Assembly: GCA_027449865.1 (NCBI GenBank)
Contig: DAIDKV010000124.1
Coordinates: 1-64,000 of the forward strand
DNA: 64,000 bases
Direction of reading: 5' to 3'
Source: Planctomycetales bacterium
GTDB lineage: Bacteria > Planctomycetota > Planctomycetia > Isosphaerales > Isosphaeraceae
Under the pieces are notes generated by a model, which saw nothing but the letters and a program-made list of their open reading frames with translations, was not told the origin of the DNA and did not search any database. This document shows, piece by piece, positions 54,367 to 63,323 of this stretch. The position numbers and the translations under genes are program-made. Each line of letters opens with the position of its first letter. The first letter of the stretch is position 1.

Positions 54367-54974
54367 GAGGAAACCTCTCCGGCCTTGCAAACGATCTCGG
54401 TCATCACCAGCAAGATGCCCCGGCGGGCCCAGTCGTCGAGGAGAGCGGCCTCGGCCGCCGGGTCGATCGCCCGGACGGCGTCCACGACCAAGGCCACCCG
54501 GCATCCCCGGGCGAGAAGTCCCTCCACGGCTGCCTTCACACAATAATCGGTGGCGACGCCAAAGACGACGAAAAGGGGCTTCTCTTCATTGTAACGAGCA
54601 ACCAGCTCGCTGGCGTCGGGGCGGCTGAAGACGTCGAAGGCACGCTTCTGGAGTGTCAGGTGCCGGGGCAGGGGACCTTCGATGCGTTCGTCGGGGCCAA
54701 GGACGATGGAATCGGAGCATTCGGTCGCCTCGGCCCGACGCTGGCCCTCGGTCCCAGCCATGCAGTGCGGTGGGAACCGCGAGAGTTCGGCGTCGTCGGG
54801 AGTGTGGCAACAGGCGGTCGCCACGATCGGGATCGCTTGCTCGACGGCGAGGCGGGTCAGGCGTGAAAGGTTCGCGACGATCTCCCGGGCGCCGGGGACG
54901 TACAGAGCGCCCGACTCCTCCAAAAAATCGCGCTGGGTGTCGATATCCACAAAGACCAGCGGCCCAGCCAGCAT
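54363..54974 (-). CDS. Nicotinamidase-like cysteine hydrolase
   Basis: A 203-residue isochorismatase-superfamily hydrolase. The catalytic triad is complete: Asp10 in LVFVDIDTQRDF, Lys110 in LQKRAFDVF and Cys145 in GVATDYCVKAAVEG. FPPHCMAGTEG is the block shared with nicotinamidases (PncA), making nicotinamide to nicotinate a likely reaction. GGAGG lies 6 bases before the ATG. It is translationally coupled to the HD-domain gene, an uncommon pairing. NAD salvage is the best guess for its role. Confidence 0.85.
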   Translation of the reverse strand: MLAGPLVFVDIDTQRDFLEESGALYVPGAREIVANLSRLTRLAVEQAIPIVATACCHTPDDAELSRFPPHCMAGTEGQRRAEATECSDSIVLGPDERIEGPLPRHLTLQKRAFDVFSRPDASELVARYNEEKPLFVVFGVATDYCVKAAVEGLLARGCRVALVVDAVRAIDPAAEAALLDDWARRGILLVMTEIVCKAGEVSS

Positions 54975-54999
54975 GATCGCCTCCGACGCCCGGGGGCGT

Positions 55000-55028
55000 T
55001 TGATTGAAAAGCGGGAAGAGTCTGATAG
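55000..55028 (+). promoter_or_regulatory. Candidate promoter of the DUF1501 gene
   Basis: TTGATT (55000-55005) and TGATAG (55023-55028) are separated by 17 bp. A start near 55035 would lie 4 bases before an in-frame ATG at 55039. The boxes are only fair matches to consensus. Confidence 0.45.
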
Positions 55029-55107
55029 CATTAGCTTAATGACCCGGACGCGAAGGGCGAGAGCGGAATCCGACCATTCCGGGGGACGCGACTCCTCGCG
55101 AGGCACG

Positions 55108-56532
55108 ATGCTCGACCCAGCCGACAGGCCGATCGCCCCGCGCCGGATCTCCCGGCGAGGGTGGCTCCGCGCGGGTGCGTTGCCGTGGCTTGGCGTCGGG
55201 ATGTCGGACATCCTCCGGTGGCAGACGGCGGCCGCGACTCTGCCCGGTAAGACAAAGCCTGTCCGAGGGGTGATTCTGGCGTTCTGCCCAGGCGGACCGA
55301 GCCACCTGGAGACGTTCGACCCCAAGCCGGGCGCTCCCCGGGAGGTCCGGGGCGAGTTTGAGACCATCCCGACGGCGATCCCGGGCGTTCGGGTCGGCGA
55401 GTATCTGCCCGAGCTGGCGCGGTGCCTCGATCGGGTGACGGTTGTCCGGTCCATGATGACAACCAGCCCGGTCCACGAGCTGGCCGTGCATCGTCTACTC
55501 GGCGGCGTGACCGAACCCCCCTCGGGCACCGGCGTGGCGGCCACGCGGAACGATCGACCGCACCTCGGAGCGCTGGTCGCGGCCTCGCGGCCCGCCTCGA
55601 AGGGGATTCCGGCGTCGGTCATCCTGCCGACGAAGCTCACCTTCGAGGGCGCCACATTCCCGGGTCAGAACGCCGGATTTCTGGGATCACGGTTCGACCC
55701 GTGGCACCTGGTCGGCGACCCCTCCGACTCCGAGTTCGCCGCTTCCGTGCTCGACCTGCCTGCCGACCTGGCCGGCTCTCGCACTCAGGATCGGTCGGCC
55801 TGGCTCGACCTGGTCGACGCCCAGCGCCAGGAGCTGGACCGATCGCGTAGCGGCCGGCAGCTCGACGAGTTCCGGGCCCGGGCGATGGACGTGCTGGCCT
55901 CGGGGCGTTGCCGCCGGGCGTTCGACCTTTCGCGCGAGGATCCGCGCATCCGCGATCAGTACGGCCGGACGCCGATGGGCCAGGGACTGCTGCTCGGCCT
56001 CCGTCTGGTCGAGGCGGGCGTTCCGCTGGTGCAGGTGAACCTCGGCGAGTCGAACGTCTGGGACACGCACGAAAACAACTTCGGCCGGCTCCGCAACATC
56101 CTCCTGCCGCCCTTCGATCGGGCCGTTTCCGCGATGATCGACGACCTGGAACGTAGGGGACTCTGGGACGAGGTCCTCGTCATCGTCACGGGGGAATTCG
56201 GCCGGACTCCTCGCGTCGGCCAGCCGATCAAGGGAGGAGCCGGAGCGAAACCCGACGGCCGCGACCACTGGCCGGGCGTCTTCAGCCTGCTCGCCTTCGG
56301 CGCGGGCGTGGGACGGGGTCAAATCCTCGGCGCCAGCGACCGCCTCGCGGCTTTCCCGACGTCACCGTCGTACTCGCCCGCGGACCTTGCCGCGAACGTC
56401 CTGGGAGCCCTCGGCGTCGATCCCTCGCGGATGCTGACCGACGCCCTCGGACGACCGTTCGCCGTGAATTCCGGCACGCCCATTCCGTGGGGCGGTTCGA
56501 TATACCCTAGAGAAATCAGGAAAGAAAATTAA
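55108..56532 (+). CDS. DUF1501 protein with twin-arginine signal
   Basis: A 474-residue exported protein. The signal contains SRRGWLRAGALPWLG, a twin-arginine motif and hydrophobic core, so it is exported folded. The mature domain is the DUF1501 sulfatase-like fold: LAFCPGGPSHLETFDPKPG, VTVVRSMMTTSPVHELA, NLGESNVWDTHENNF and IVTGEFGRTPRV. Partners with DUF1549/DUF1553 proteins in planctomycetes; that gene lies about 13 kb upstream here. The ATG at 55108 gives the usual short distance to the Tat motif. An in-frame ATG at 55039 near a promoter would add 23 residues and cannot be excluded. Function unproven; the motifs of true sulfatases are incomplete. Confidence 0.9.
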   Translation: MLDPADRPIAPRRISRRGWLRAGALPWLGVGMSDILRWQTAAATLPGKTKPVRGVILAFCPGGPSHLETFDPKPGAPREVRGEFETIPTAIPGVRVGEYLPELARCLDRVTVVRSMMTTSPVHELAVHRLLGGVTEPPSGTGVAATRNDRPHLGALVAASRPASKGIPASVILPTKLTFEGATFPGQNAGFLGSRFDPWHLVGDPSDSEFAASVLDLPADLAGSRTQDRSAWLDLVDAQRQELDRSRSGRQLDEFRARAMDVLASGRCRRAFDLSREDPRIRDQYGRTPMGQGLLLGLRLVEAGVPLVQVNLGESNVWDTHENNFGRLRNILLPPFDRAVSAMIDDLERRGLWDEVLVIVTGEFGRTPRVGQPIKGGAGAKPDGRDHWPGVFSLLAFGAGVGRGQILGASDRLAAFPTSPSYSPADLAANVLGALGVDPSRMLTDALGRPFAVNSGTPIPWGGSIYPREIRKEN

Positions 56533-56856
56533 CCACAGAGACACAGAGGTAAGACAAGGAACCATTATTTTGAAAAAACCGAGCGATCATTTTGATTCTC
56601 CCCAAACGCGATTTCTTTGCGACTCTGAGTTGGATCCTGAATTTTCCGTCTGGATTTCTCTGTGTCTCTGTGTCTCTGTGTCTCTGTGTCTCTGTGTCTC
56701 TGTGTCTCTGTGGTGAATTCTGAATTCTCTGTATCTCTGAGGTGGATACCTGAGTTTTTCGTCTAGATTTCTCTGTGTCTCTGTGTCTCTGTGGTGAAAT
56801 CCTTAGTTGTCCGACTGAATTTCTCTGGTTGATTCGACGGGAAGGGTGTTCGACGT
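56533..56856. repeat. CACAGAGACACAG-type repeat region with octamer array
   Basis: The left part holds CCACAGAGACACAGAGG (about 56533-56549), the right part inverse copies. Seven tandem copies of an 8-bp unit (CTCTGTGT) fill 56658-56713, the last ending GG, and a shorter run recurs at 56772-56794, each followed by GTGGTGAA. The whole forms a large imperfect hairpin. It lies between the DUF1501 gene and the epimerase gene; the octamer array looks slippage-prone. Confidence 0.8.
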
Positions 56857-57822
56857 ATGCGAGTGCTGATCACCGGCGGCGCGGGGTTCATCGGCTCGCA
56901 CCTCGCGGAGGCCTACCTGGACCGCGGCGATGAAGTTTTCATCCTGGATGATCTGTCGACCGGCAGCATCGACAATATCCGCCACCTGAAGCCGAATCCC
57001 CGGTTCCATTACACGATTGAGAGCGTCCACCATGCGCCGACGGTCGCCGAGCTGGTCGATTCCTGTGACGCGGTTGTTCACCTGGCGGCGGCGGTGGGCG
57101 TCCGTTTGATCGTGGAGAGTCCGGTTCGGACGATCGAGACCAACGTCCACGGCACCGAGGTCGTGCTGGCGCAGGCGAACAAGAAGAAGAAAAAGGTGCT
57201 GATTGCGTCGACGTCGGAGGTCTATGGTCTGAGCGAGCAGGTTCCGTTTCGCGAGGACGGCAACCTGGTTCTGGGGCCAACCTCGAAGGGGCGATGGAGT
57301 TACGCCTGTTCAAAGGCGATCGATGAGTTTCTGGCGCTCGCGTACTGGCGCGAGCGGAAGCTTCCAACGGTGATTGTCCGGCTCTTCAACACGGTTGGTC
57401 CTCGTCAGACTGGGCAATACGGGATGGTCGTGCCGACGTTTGTGAAGCAGGCGCTCACGGGCCGCCCGATCACGATTCACGGCGACGGTCAGCAATCGCG
57501 ATGCTTCTGCCACGTGGCCGACGTCGTCGGCGCGATCATCGGGCTGATGGACCATCCGAGGGCCGTCGGCGAGGTCTTCAACATCGGCTCCGACGAGGAG
57601 GTCACGATCCGAGGGCTCGCCGAGCGGGTGAAGGCGATGGCTGCATCGGACTCGGAGATCGTCACGATCCCGTACGAGCTGGCCTATGGTGAGGGCTTCG
57701 AGGACATGCCGCGTCGGGTGCCCGACCTCGCGAAGGTCGGCGGCCTGATCGGCTATCGCCCGACGCGGACCCTCGATCAGATCCTGCAATCCGTGATCGA
57801 GTTCTTCCGAGACGCGCCCTGA
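56857..57822 (+). CDS. NAD-dependent nucleotide-sugar epimerase/dehydratase
   Basis: A 321-residue extended SDR enzyme. ITGGAGFIGSHL (5-16) binds NAD. The catalytic site is STSEVYG (Ser) with YACSK (Tyr and Lys). RLFNTVGPRQTG and DGQQSRCFCHVADVV are the substrate-binding blocks of UDP-glucuronate decarboxylase and UDP-glucose 4-epimerase relatives. It would make an activated sugar for glycans. A decarboxylase-like or epimerase role cannot be separated on motifs. It opens the carbohydrate gene cluster, 129 bases before the cupin gene. Confidence 0.88.
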   Translation: MRVLITGGAGFIGSHLAEAYLDRGDEVFILDDLSTGSIDNIRHLKPNPRFHYTIESVHHAPTVAELVDSCDAVVHLAAAVGVRLIVESPVRTIETNVHGTEVVLAQANKKKKKVLIASTSEVYGLSEQVPFREDGNLVLGPTSKGRWSYACSKAIDEFLALAYWRERKLPTVIVRLFNTVGPRQTGQYGMVVPTFVKQALTGRPITIHGDGQQSRCFCHVADVVGAIIGLMDHPRAVGEVFNIGSDEEVTIRGLAERVKAMAASDSEIVTIPYELAYGEGFEDMPRRVPDLAKVGGLIGYRPTRTLDQILQSVIEFFRDAP

Positions 57823-57951
57823 TGGCAGGAATCGGGCGAGCGGGGGCGACGGGGTCTTTCGCGAGCGTCGGCTGGCGTGCAAAATGAGGGCCGAGATCGG
57901 CCCGGTTCGTCGTGCGACCAAGGGACGTCCCAGATCGAAAGGTAATCGAGG

Positions 57952-59193
57952 ATGGCCGAGAAGAACACGGCCGCGCAGGCTCGCGCGGCGCTGGATGGCG
58001 GCGAGGGTATCCTGAGACTGGCGCCCACCTGGGTGCCCCGATCGTTCCTGATGCCGGGCGGCCGGCTGAAGCTCTCACGCGAGGACCTTTACGCGCTCGG
58101 CACCCACCGGGGCGGCATCGACGAGCGGTGGTTCGCCTCCACGACGCCCGCCGCCAACGAGGGCGCGCCGCCGGACGAGGGACTCAGCTACGTCGTCCAC
58201 GATGGCGGCCGATTCACGCTCGCCGATGCGATCGCCGCCCACGGCACCGAGATGATCGGCCAGAAGCTCTGGGATACGTACAAGCGGTGGCCAGTCTATA
58301 GCAAGTTCTTCGACAACCTCGGCCCGATCCCCCACCACATGCACCAGAGCCAGGAGCAGGCTCAAAAGCTCGGCCTCGAGGGGAAGCCCGAGAGCTATTA
58401 TTTCCCGCCCCAGCTCAACTGGACCGGCAATAACTTCCCGTACACCTTCTTCGGCCTCGAACCGGGGACGTCGAAGGACGAGTTGAGGGGCTGCCTCGAG
58501 CGCTGGAATCAGGGCGATAACGGGATTCTGGACCTCTCGAAGGCGTATCGTCTCAAGCCCGGGACCGGCTGGCTGGTCCCGCCCGACGTCCTCCACGCCC
58601 CCGGCTCGCTGGTGACCTACGAGCCGCAGTGGGGCTCCGACGTGTTTGGAATGTACCAGTCGATGGTCGAGGGCCGCCGCGTTCCCTGGGAGCTTCTGGT
58701 CAAGGACGTCCCCGAGCAGTACCACCACGACCTCGACTACCTGGTCGAACAGCTCGACTGGGAGAAGAACGTCGATCCCGAGTTCAAGGCCCACAACTAC
58801 CTGGAGCCGATCGTCCGCCGCGGCGGGGCCTCCGAGGGTTATGTCGACAAGTGGGTCGTCTACGGTCGGGTCGACGGCAAGCAGCTCTTCAGCGCCTGCG
58901 AGCTGACGATCCAGCCGGGCCGCTCGGCGACGCTGAAGGACCCGGGCGCCTACGGCCTGATCGTCGTTCAGGGGAGCGGGACGATCGGGAAGCTGTCGGT
59001 CGATAGCCCGAACTTCATCCGGTTCGGCGAGGTCACGCAGGACGAGGTCTTCGTCACGGCGAAGCGGGCCGGCGAGGGCGTCACGTTCCACAACACAGGC
59101 AGCGAGCCGTTCGTGAGCCTCCGCTACTTCGGCCCGGATGCTCATCCCGACCTGCCGCAGGTGGGCGACCACCGGAAGGCCCCGAAGGGTTGA
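57952..59193 (+). CDS. Cupin protein related to type I phosphomannose isomerase
   Basis: A 413-residue protein with cupin-type metal ligands. PIPHHMHQSQEQA (about residues 124-136) supplies two histidines and a glutamate of a zinc site as in type I mannose-6-phosphate isomerase; PPDVLHAPGSLVT gives another histidine. A second beta-barrel half begins near residue 300 (VVYGRVDGKQLFSACELTI). It is longer than other cupin isomerases of this type only in the N-terminal 70 residues. Probable role: isomerisation of a sugar or sugar phosphate. The Uma2 gene starts 4 bases after its stop. Confidence 0.75.
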   Translation: MAEKNTAAQARAALDGGEGILRLAPTWVPRSFLMPGGRLKLSREDLYALGTHRGGIDERWFASTTPAANEGAPPDEGLSYVVHDGGRFTLADAIAAHGTEMIGQKLWDTYKRWPVYSKFFDNLGPIPHHMHQSQEQAQKLGLEGKPESYYFPPQLNWTGNNFPYTFFGLEPGTSKDELRGCLERWNQGDNGILDLSKAYRLKPGTGWLVPPDVLHAPGSLVTYEPQWGSDVFGMYQSMVEGRRVPWELLVKDVPEQYHHDLDYLVEQLDWEKNVDPEFKAHNYLEPIVRRGGASEGYVDKWVVYGRVDGKQLFSACELTIQPGRSATLKDPGAYGLIVVQGSGTIGKLSVDSPNFIRFGEVTQDEVFVTAKRAGEGVTFHNTGSEPFVSLRYFGPDAHPDLPQVGDHRKAPKG

Positions 59194-59197
59194 TCTG

Positions 59198-59959
59198 ATG
59201 CCCGCGACCTCGACGTCCAGGCCGACGTCCTCGACCTCGAAGCGCCATCGTGAAGTTCGGGAGGTCGCCGCGCCCGAGGCGGCGACCCCTCCCTTGCTTG
59301 TCGATGCGCTCGGCGACCAGCGGATCGTCATCCCGGACCTCTCGTGGGAGGAGTACGTCGCGATCAATGACGCGGTCGTTGAGCGTCCCGGCGTTCACAT
59401 GGTCTATTGCGACGGGAGATTGACGCTCGTGACCGAGTCGCGAAAGCACGGCTGGTCATCCCGGCGTCTGCACACCTTCGTCGTCGCGATGGCACGCGGA
59501 CTCAAGATGAAATGGGAAGACGCCGGTTCCGCGACCTATCGGAGGAAGAAGAAGCGTGGTGGGGTCGAAGGCGACGAGACCTTCTATTTCGGCCAGAACG
59601 CGGAAATCATGAAGGGGTCGAAGGATATCGATCTCGATACACAGCCGCCTCCCGATCTGGTGATCGAGATCGAGGTCAGTCATTCGGCCGACGATGCGGT
59701 CATCGTCTGGGGTCGGCTGAAAGTCCCCGAAGTCTGGCGTGTGGACCCGGCCAAGGAGACCTGCTCGTTCTGGATTCGGAGGCGCAACGGTTCCTATGCC
59801 CGGCATGACCGGAGCCTGGCGTTTCCGATGCTGGCCCCGACCCAGGTGATCGAGCAACTTCGCCTGGCCGATGAGTTGGGCTCCTCGGACTGGGAAAAAC
59901 AGCTCGATCGATGGATCCGCAAGGTGATCGTTTCCAGGAAGCCGAAAGGCGGCTCATGA
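59198..59959 (+). CDS. Uma2-family protein (PD-(D/E)XK fold)
   Basis: A 253-residue protein. [11 protein letters not shown] and [14 protein letters not shown] start the Uma2 (DUF820) domain. [18 protein letters not shown] holds the D-x-n-E-x-E residues of the nuclease-like core, and [13 protein letters not shown] matches the family's GVPEYWIVD block. These proteins are very common in planctomycetes and cyanobacteria; nuclease activity has not been generally shown. The N-terminal 40 residues are disordered and Ser/Thr-rich. It sits inside a sugar-metabolism cluster, probably only transcribed with it. Confidence 0.87.
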   Translation: MPATSTSRPTSSTSKRHREVREVAAPEAATPPLLVDALGDQRIVIPDLSWEEYVAINDAVVERPGVHMVYCDGRLTLVTESRKHGWSSRRLHTFVVAMARGLKMKWEDAGSATYRRKKKRGGVEGDETFYFGQNAEIMKGSKDIDLDTQPPPDLVIEIEVSHSADDAVIVWGRLKVPEVWRVDPAKETCSFWIRRRNGSYARHDRSLAFPMLAPTQVIEQLRLADELGSSDWEKQLDRWIRKVIVSRKPKGGS

Positions 59960-60119
59960 GTCAGGCCCCCTCCGACACCGGAGACAATTTCGCCCGGTCA
60001 TTGACGACGGCCTCGCGAAGTTCTTTCCGACACCCTCTGCGCCGGTCATACGCAAACTCTCCTTGCCCTCAAGGGAACGACTGACCGCGCGAAATCTCCC
60101 CGAACCCCAGGTAGCCACG

Positions 60120-61169
60120 ATGAGCAAGAGCCATCCCAACACGTTCCCCAAGCTGCACAACGCGATGTGGCCCGGCCTGGTCGGCAAGGGGAGCCCCGGC
60201 GCAGAGCCGACCATCGACCTCGAGACCATGCTCGACCTCACCGCCGCCGCCGAGGTCGACGGGATCAAATTCGAGGGCGTGGACCTCTTTCTCTACGACC
60301 CTCACGTCAACATCGACATTTCCGACAATGACCTCAAGGCGATTTCCGACAGGATCGCCGGCAAGGGATTCGTGGTTGGGTCGGTCGTGGCGCCGGTCTG
60401 GTTCGACGCCTCGGCGATGGGCGATGAGACGCAACGGGCCAACTACCTGAACGCAATCCAGAAGGCCTGCCGAATCGCGAGCAAGCTCCGGGAGTTCGGT
60501 GTCCGGCCGTATGGCGTGGTCCGGATCGACACCGCCTGCTCGCCGGCCGACTGGGCCAAGGATCCGCAGGGCAACCAGGTCAAAATTGCCGAGACGATCA
60601 AGCAGGCCGCGAAGATCGCCCGCGACCACGGCGAGCGGCTCGCCGCTGAGGGCGAGATCTGCTGGGGCGGGATGCACTCGTGGCGAGCGATGGTCGACCT
60701 GCTCGAACGGGTCGGCGAGCCGGAAACGGTCGGCTTCCAGGCCGACATGGCCCACACGCTGCTTTACACGCTCGGCGAAAACGCACCCGAGGATCGCATC
60801 CTCCCGTCCGACTTCGACTGGAACGACCAGGCCACCCTCGACTCGGCGCTGGAGAAGCTGACCGCGGCCCTCCGCCCCTGGACGATCGACTTTCACGTCG
60901 CGCAGAACGACGCGACGGTCTTCGGCTCGGGGACGCACGACCACACCGGCCGCCACTGCCTGGCGACCGACCCGAAGGGCAAGCTGAACATCCCTCACCA
61001 CGCCGGGTTCTGGCTCCGCGACGAGCAGGGCCGGCTGACGAAGGCCGTCCGGCACATTTGCTGGGACGGTTGCATGTTCCCCAACGACGTGATGAGCAAG
61101 CCCCAAACCTGGAACGATATCCTCGCCGCGATGATCGCGGTTCGGGACGCCCACGGCTGGACCGAGTAA
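60120..61169 (+). CDS. TIM-barrel sugar isomerase/epimerase-like protein
   Basis: A 349-residue protein of the xylose-isomerase-like TIM-barrel family. [30 protein letters not shown] (metal-binding Glu), [13 protein letters not shown] (Asp and His) and [21 protein letters not shown] (His) give a plausible metal site. [19 protein letters not shown] follows. Preferred substrate unknown. It is followed after 15 bases by the Gfo/Idh/MocA dehydrogenase gene, with which it is surely cotranscribed. That pairing is common in pathways that oxidise sugars or inositol-like compounds. Confidence 0.82.
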   Translation: MSKSHPNTFPKLHNAMWPGLVGKGSPGAEPTIDLETMLDLTAAAEVDGIKFEGVDLFLYDPHVNIDISDNDLKAISDRIAGKGFVVGSVVAPVWFDASAMGDETQRANYLNAIQKACRIASKLREFGVRPYGVVRIDTACSPADWAKDPQGNQVKIAETIKQAAKIARDHGERLAAEGEICWGGMHSWRAMVDLLERVGEPETVGFQADMAHTLLYTLGENAPEDRILPSDFDWNDQATLDSALEKLTAALRPWTIDFHVAQNDATVFGSGTHDHTGRHCLATDPKGKLNIPHHAGFWLRDEQGRLTKAVRHICWDGCMFPNDVMSKPQTWNDILAAMIAVRDAHGWTE

Positions 61170-61184
61170 CTCCCTGGAGCTGAG

Positions 61185-62333
61185 ATGAGCGCCAAGAAAC
61201 CCCTCAACATCGGACTGGTCGGCTACGGCTTCATGGGCCGGACCCACTCGAACGCCTACAAGCGGGTCAACGACTTCTTCGACGTCGCCTATCGCCCGGT
61301 CTTGAAGGCGGTCTGCGGCCGGAACGCCGACCAGGCCAGCGCCTTTGCCGAGAACTGGGGATACGAGTCGGTCGAGACCGACTGGCGAAAGCTGGTCGAG
61401 CGCAAGGATATCGACGCGATCGATATCTGCACGCCCAACAACACCCACGCCGAGATCGCCCTCGCCGCGGCCGACGCCGGCAAGATGATCCTCTGCGAGA
61501 AGCCCCTCTCGATGAACCTCGTCGAGGGGCAGAAGATGGTCGACGCCGTCGAGAAGGCCGGCGTGCCGAACACCGTCTGGTACAACTACCGACGCGTCCC
61601 GGCCGTCACCCTCGCCAAGCAACTCATCGACGCCGGACGACTCGGCCGGATCTTCCACTACCGGGCGAATTTCCTCCAGGACTGGACGATCTCGGCCGAC
61701 CTCCCGCAGGGCGGCGCGGGGCTCTGGCGGCTCGACGCCGCCGCGGCCGGCTCGGGCGTTACCGGCGATTTGCTCGCCCATTGCATCGACACCGCGCTCT
61801 GGCTCAACGGCTCGATCAACTCCGTCTCCGCGATGACCGAGACCTTCGTGAAGGAGCGCAAGCACAACCTCACGGGCAAGGTCGAGCCCGTCGGGATCGA
61901 CGACGCCTGCGCCTTCCTCTGCCGGTTCGACAACGGCTCACTCGGCCTGTTCGAATCGACCCGATACGCCCGGGGCCACAAGGCGCTCTACACCTTCGAG
62001 GTCAACGGCGAAAAGGCCTCGTTGAAGTGGGACCTGCACGACCTGCACCGGCTCGAATACTTCGACCACGGCGACGACTCGATCATCCGCGGCTGGCACT
62101 CGATCCACGTGACCGACGGCGACATGCCGTACATGAAGCACTGGTGGGTCCCGGGCCTTCAAATTGGGTACGAGCATACGTTCGTGCACCAGGTCGCCGA
62201 CTTCCTGGAGAACCTGGCGAAGGGCGAGTCGACCGCGCCGACGTTCCGGGACGCCCTCGCCACGCAGGCCGTCTGCGATGCCGTCCTCGACTCGGCCGAG
62301 CACAACAAGTGGGAATCCGTTGTCCCGGTCTGA
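61185..62333 (+). CDS. Gfo/Idh/MocA-family oxidoreductase
   Basis: A 382-residue NAD(P)-dependent dehydrogenase. The Rossmann motif is [17 protein letters not shown] (9-25). [10 protein letters not shown] holds the catalytic lysine of the EKP motif, and [19 protein letters not shown] the histidine of the substrate site. The family oxidises sugars, inositols or 3-keto intermediates. It is placed between two TIM-barrel isomerase genes, suggesting steps of one carbohydrate route: oxidation, isomerisation and epimerisation. Substrate is unknown. A REP-like palindrome follows at the 3' end. Confidence 0.9.
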   Translation: MSAKKPLNIGLVGYGFMGRTHSNAYKRVNDFFDVAYRPVLKAVCGRNADQASAFAENWGYESVETDWRKLVERKDIDAIDICTPNNTHAEIALAAADAGKMILCEKPLSMNLVEGQKMVDAVEKAGVPNTVWYNYRRVPAVTLAKQLIDAGRLGRIFHYRANFLQDWTISADLPQGGAGLWRLDAAAAGSGVTGDLLAHCIDTALWLNGSINSVSAMTETFVKERKHNLTGKVEPVGIDDACAFLCRFDNGSLGLFESTRYARGHKALYTFEVNGEKASLKWDLHDLHRLEYFDHGDDSIIRGWHSIHVTDGDMPYMKHWWVPGLQIGYEHTFVHQVADFLENLAKGESTAPTFRDALATQAVCDAVLDSAEHNKWESVVPV

Positions 62334-62347
62334 CTCGCGACCGGGAT

Positions 62348-62408
62348 CGTGGGGTGGGATCGGCCCACCGATGAGCAGCGTCCGCCGGTGGGCGGTGCCC
62401 ACCCTACG
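62348..62408. repeat. REP-like palindrome (copy 2)
   Basis: Left arm CGTGGGGTGGGATCGG and onward (62348-62369) pairs imperfectly with GGTGGGCGGTGCCCACCCTACG (62387-62408, quoted here as one 22-base span in two halves: GGTGGGCGGTG and CCCACCCTACG). The right arm is nearly identical to the right arm of the copy at 50620-50638. It ends 4 bases before the ribosome site of the epimerase gene, so it may affect that gene's translation. Confidence 0.75.
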
Positions 62409-62425
62409 CATGGGAGATGAAGGAT

Positions 62426-63277
62426 ATGCCCAGAATTGGAATGAACCTGCTCCTCTGGACGTCGCACGTCACCGAGCAGCACGACGCGATCCTCGACCAG
62501 ATCAAGGAGATCGGCTTCGACGCGGTCGAGGTTCCGATCTTCGACACGTCGGACCTCGCCCCGTTCGAGCGGCTCGGCAAGAGGCTGAAGTCGCTCGGCC
62601 TGGGCGCCACGGCCGTCACCGTGATGACCGCCGAAACCAACCCGATCTCCCCCGACCCGAAGATCCGTGAGGCCGCCGTCGCGCATCTCGACCGCGTGAT
62701 GGAGTGCGGCCAGGCGTTCGGTTGTGAGATCCTCTGCGGCCCGGTCCACTCGGCCATCGGCGTCTTCTCGAACGAGGCACCGACCGACGACGAGTTCAAG
62801 CACGGCGTCGAGACGCTGAAGAAGGCCGCCGAGAAGGCCCAGGCTCGCAAAATCCGGATCGCGATCGAGTACCTGAACCGGTTCGAGATCTACTTTCTAA
62901 CGACCGCCGCCCAGGCTTCCCGGTTCGTCCGCGCTGTCAATCATCCCCATTGCAAGATGATGTACGACAGCTTCCACGCCCACATCGAGGAGAAGAGCCA
63001 GGCCGCGGCCATCGCCTCGTGCGCCGCCGAGACGATCCACGTCCACGTCTCCGAGAACGACCGCGGCATTCCCGGGACCGGCCAGATCCACTGGGACGAC
63101 TACTTCGGGGCGCTGAAGCAGTCGGGCTACAACGGCTATTACACAATCGAGGCCTTCGGCCGGGCCCTCCCCGCGCTCGCCGCGGCGACCCGGGTCTGGC
63201 GCGACCTCTTCCCCGATCCGATGGGCCTCTGCCGCGAGGGCTTCGCGTTCATCAAATCGCGGACCGGCGGTGCGTGA
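62426..63277 (+). CDS. D-psicose/D-tagatose 3-epimerase family protein
   Basis: A 283-residue TIM-barrel epimerase. The metal ligands Glu148 (IAIEYL), Asp181 (MMYDSFH), His207 (HVHVSE) and Glu242 (YTIEAFG) have the same 33-26-35 spacing as Glu152, Asp185, His211 and Glu246 of Pseudomonas cichorii D-tagatose 3-epimerase. The substrate-contact His184 and Arg213 (NDRGIPGTG) are also present. It should epimerise ketohexoses at C3. The ATG at 62426 is chosen because GGGAG (62412-62416) gives 9-base spacing; ATG 62417 is too close to it. It closes the carbohydrate cluster. Confidence 0.9.
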   Translation: MPRIGMNLLLWTSHVTEQHDAILDQIKEIGFDAVEVPIFDTSDLAPFERLGKRLKSLGLGATAVTVMTAETNPISPDPKIREAAVAHLDRVMECGQAFGCEILCGPVHSAIGVFSNEAPTDDEFKHGVETLKKAAEKAQARKIRIAIEYLNRFEIYFLTTAAQASRFVRAVNHPHCKMMYDSFHAHIEEKSQAAAIASCAAETIHVHVSENDRGIPGTGQIHWDDYFGALKQSGYNGYYTIEAFGRALPALAAATRVWRDLFPDPMGLCREGFAFIKSRTGGA

Positions 63278-63289
63278 GCCGAGAGGCGA

Positions 63290-63311
63290 GAGGGGCGGCA
63301 ATCCGCCCCTC
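63290..63311. terminator. Bidirectional hairpin between convergent genes
   Basis: GAGGGGCGG (63290-63298), loop CAAT, CCGCCCCTC (63303-63311): a perfect 9-bp stem with a tetraloop midway between the epimerase and typA stops. CATCCCG follows with no T-run. Confidence 0.7.
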
Positions 63312-63323
63312 ATCCCGCCGAAA

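Noticed and set aside
56658-56713. Possible CRISPR array
   Set aside because: The repeat unit is only 8 bp, tandem with no spacers, and no cas genes are present.
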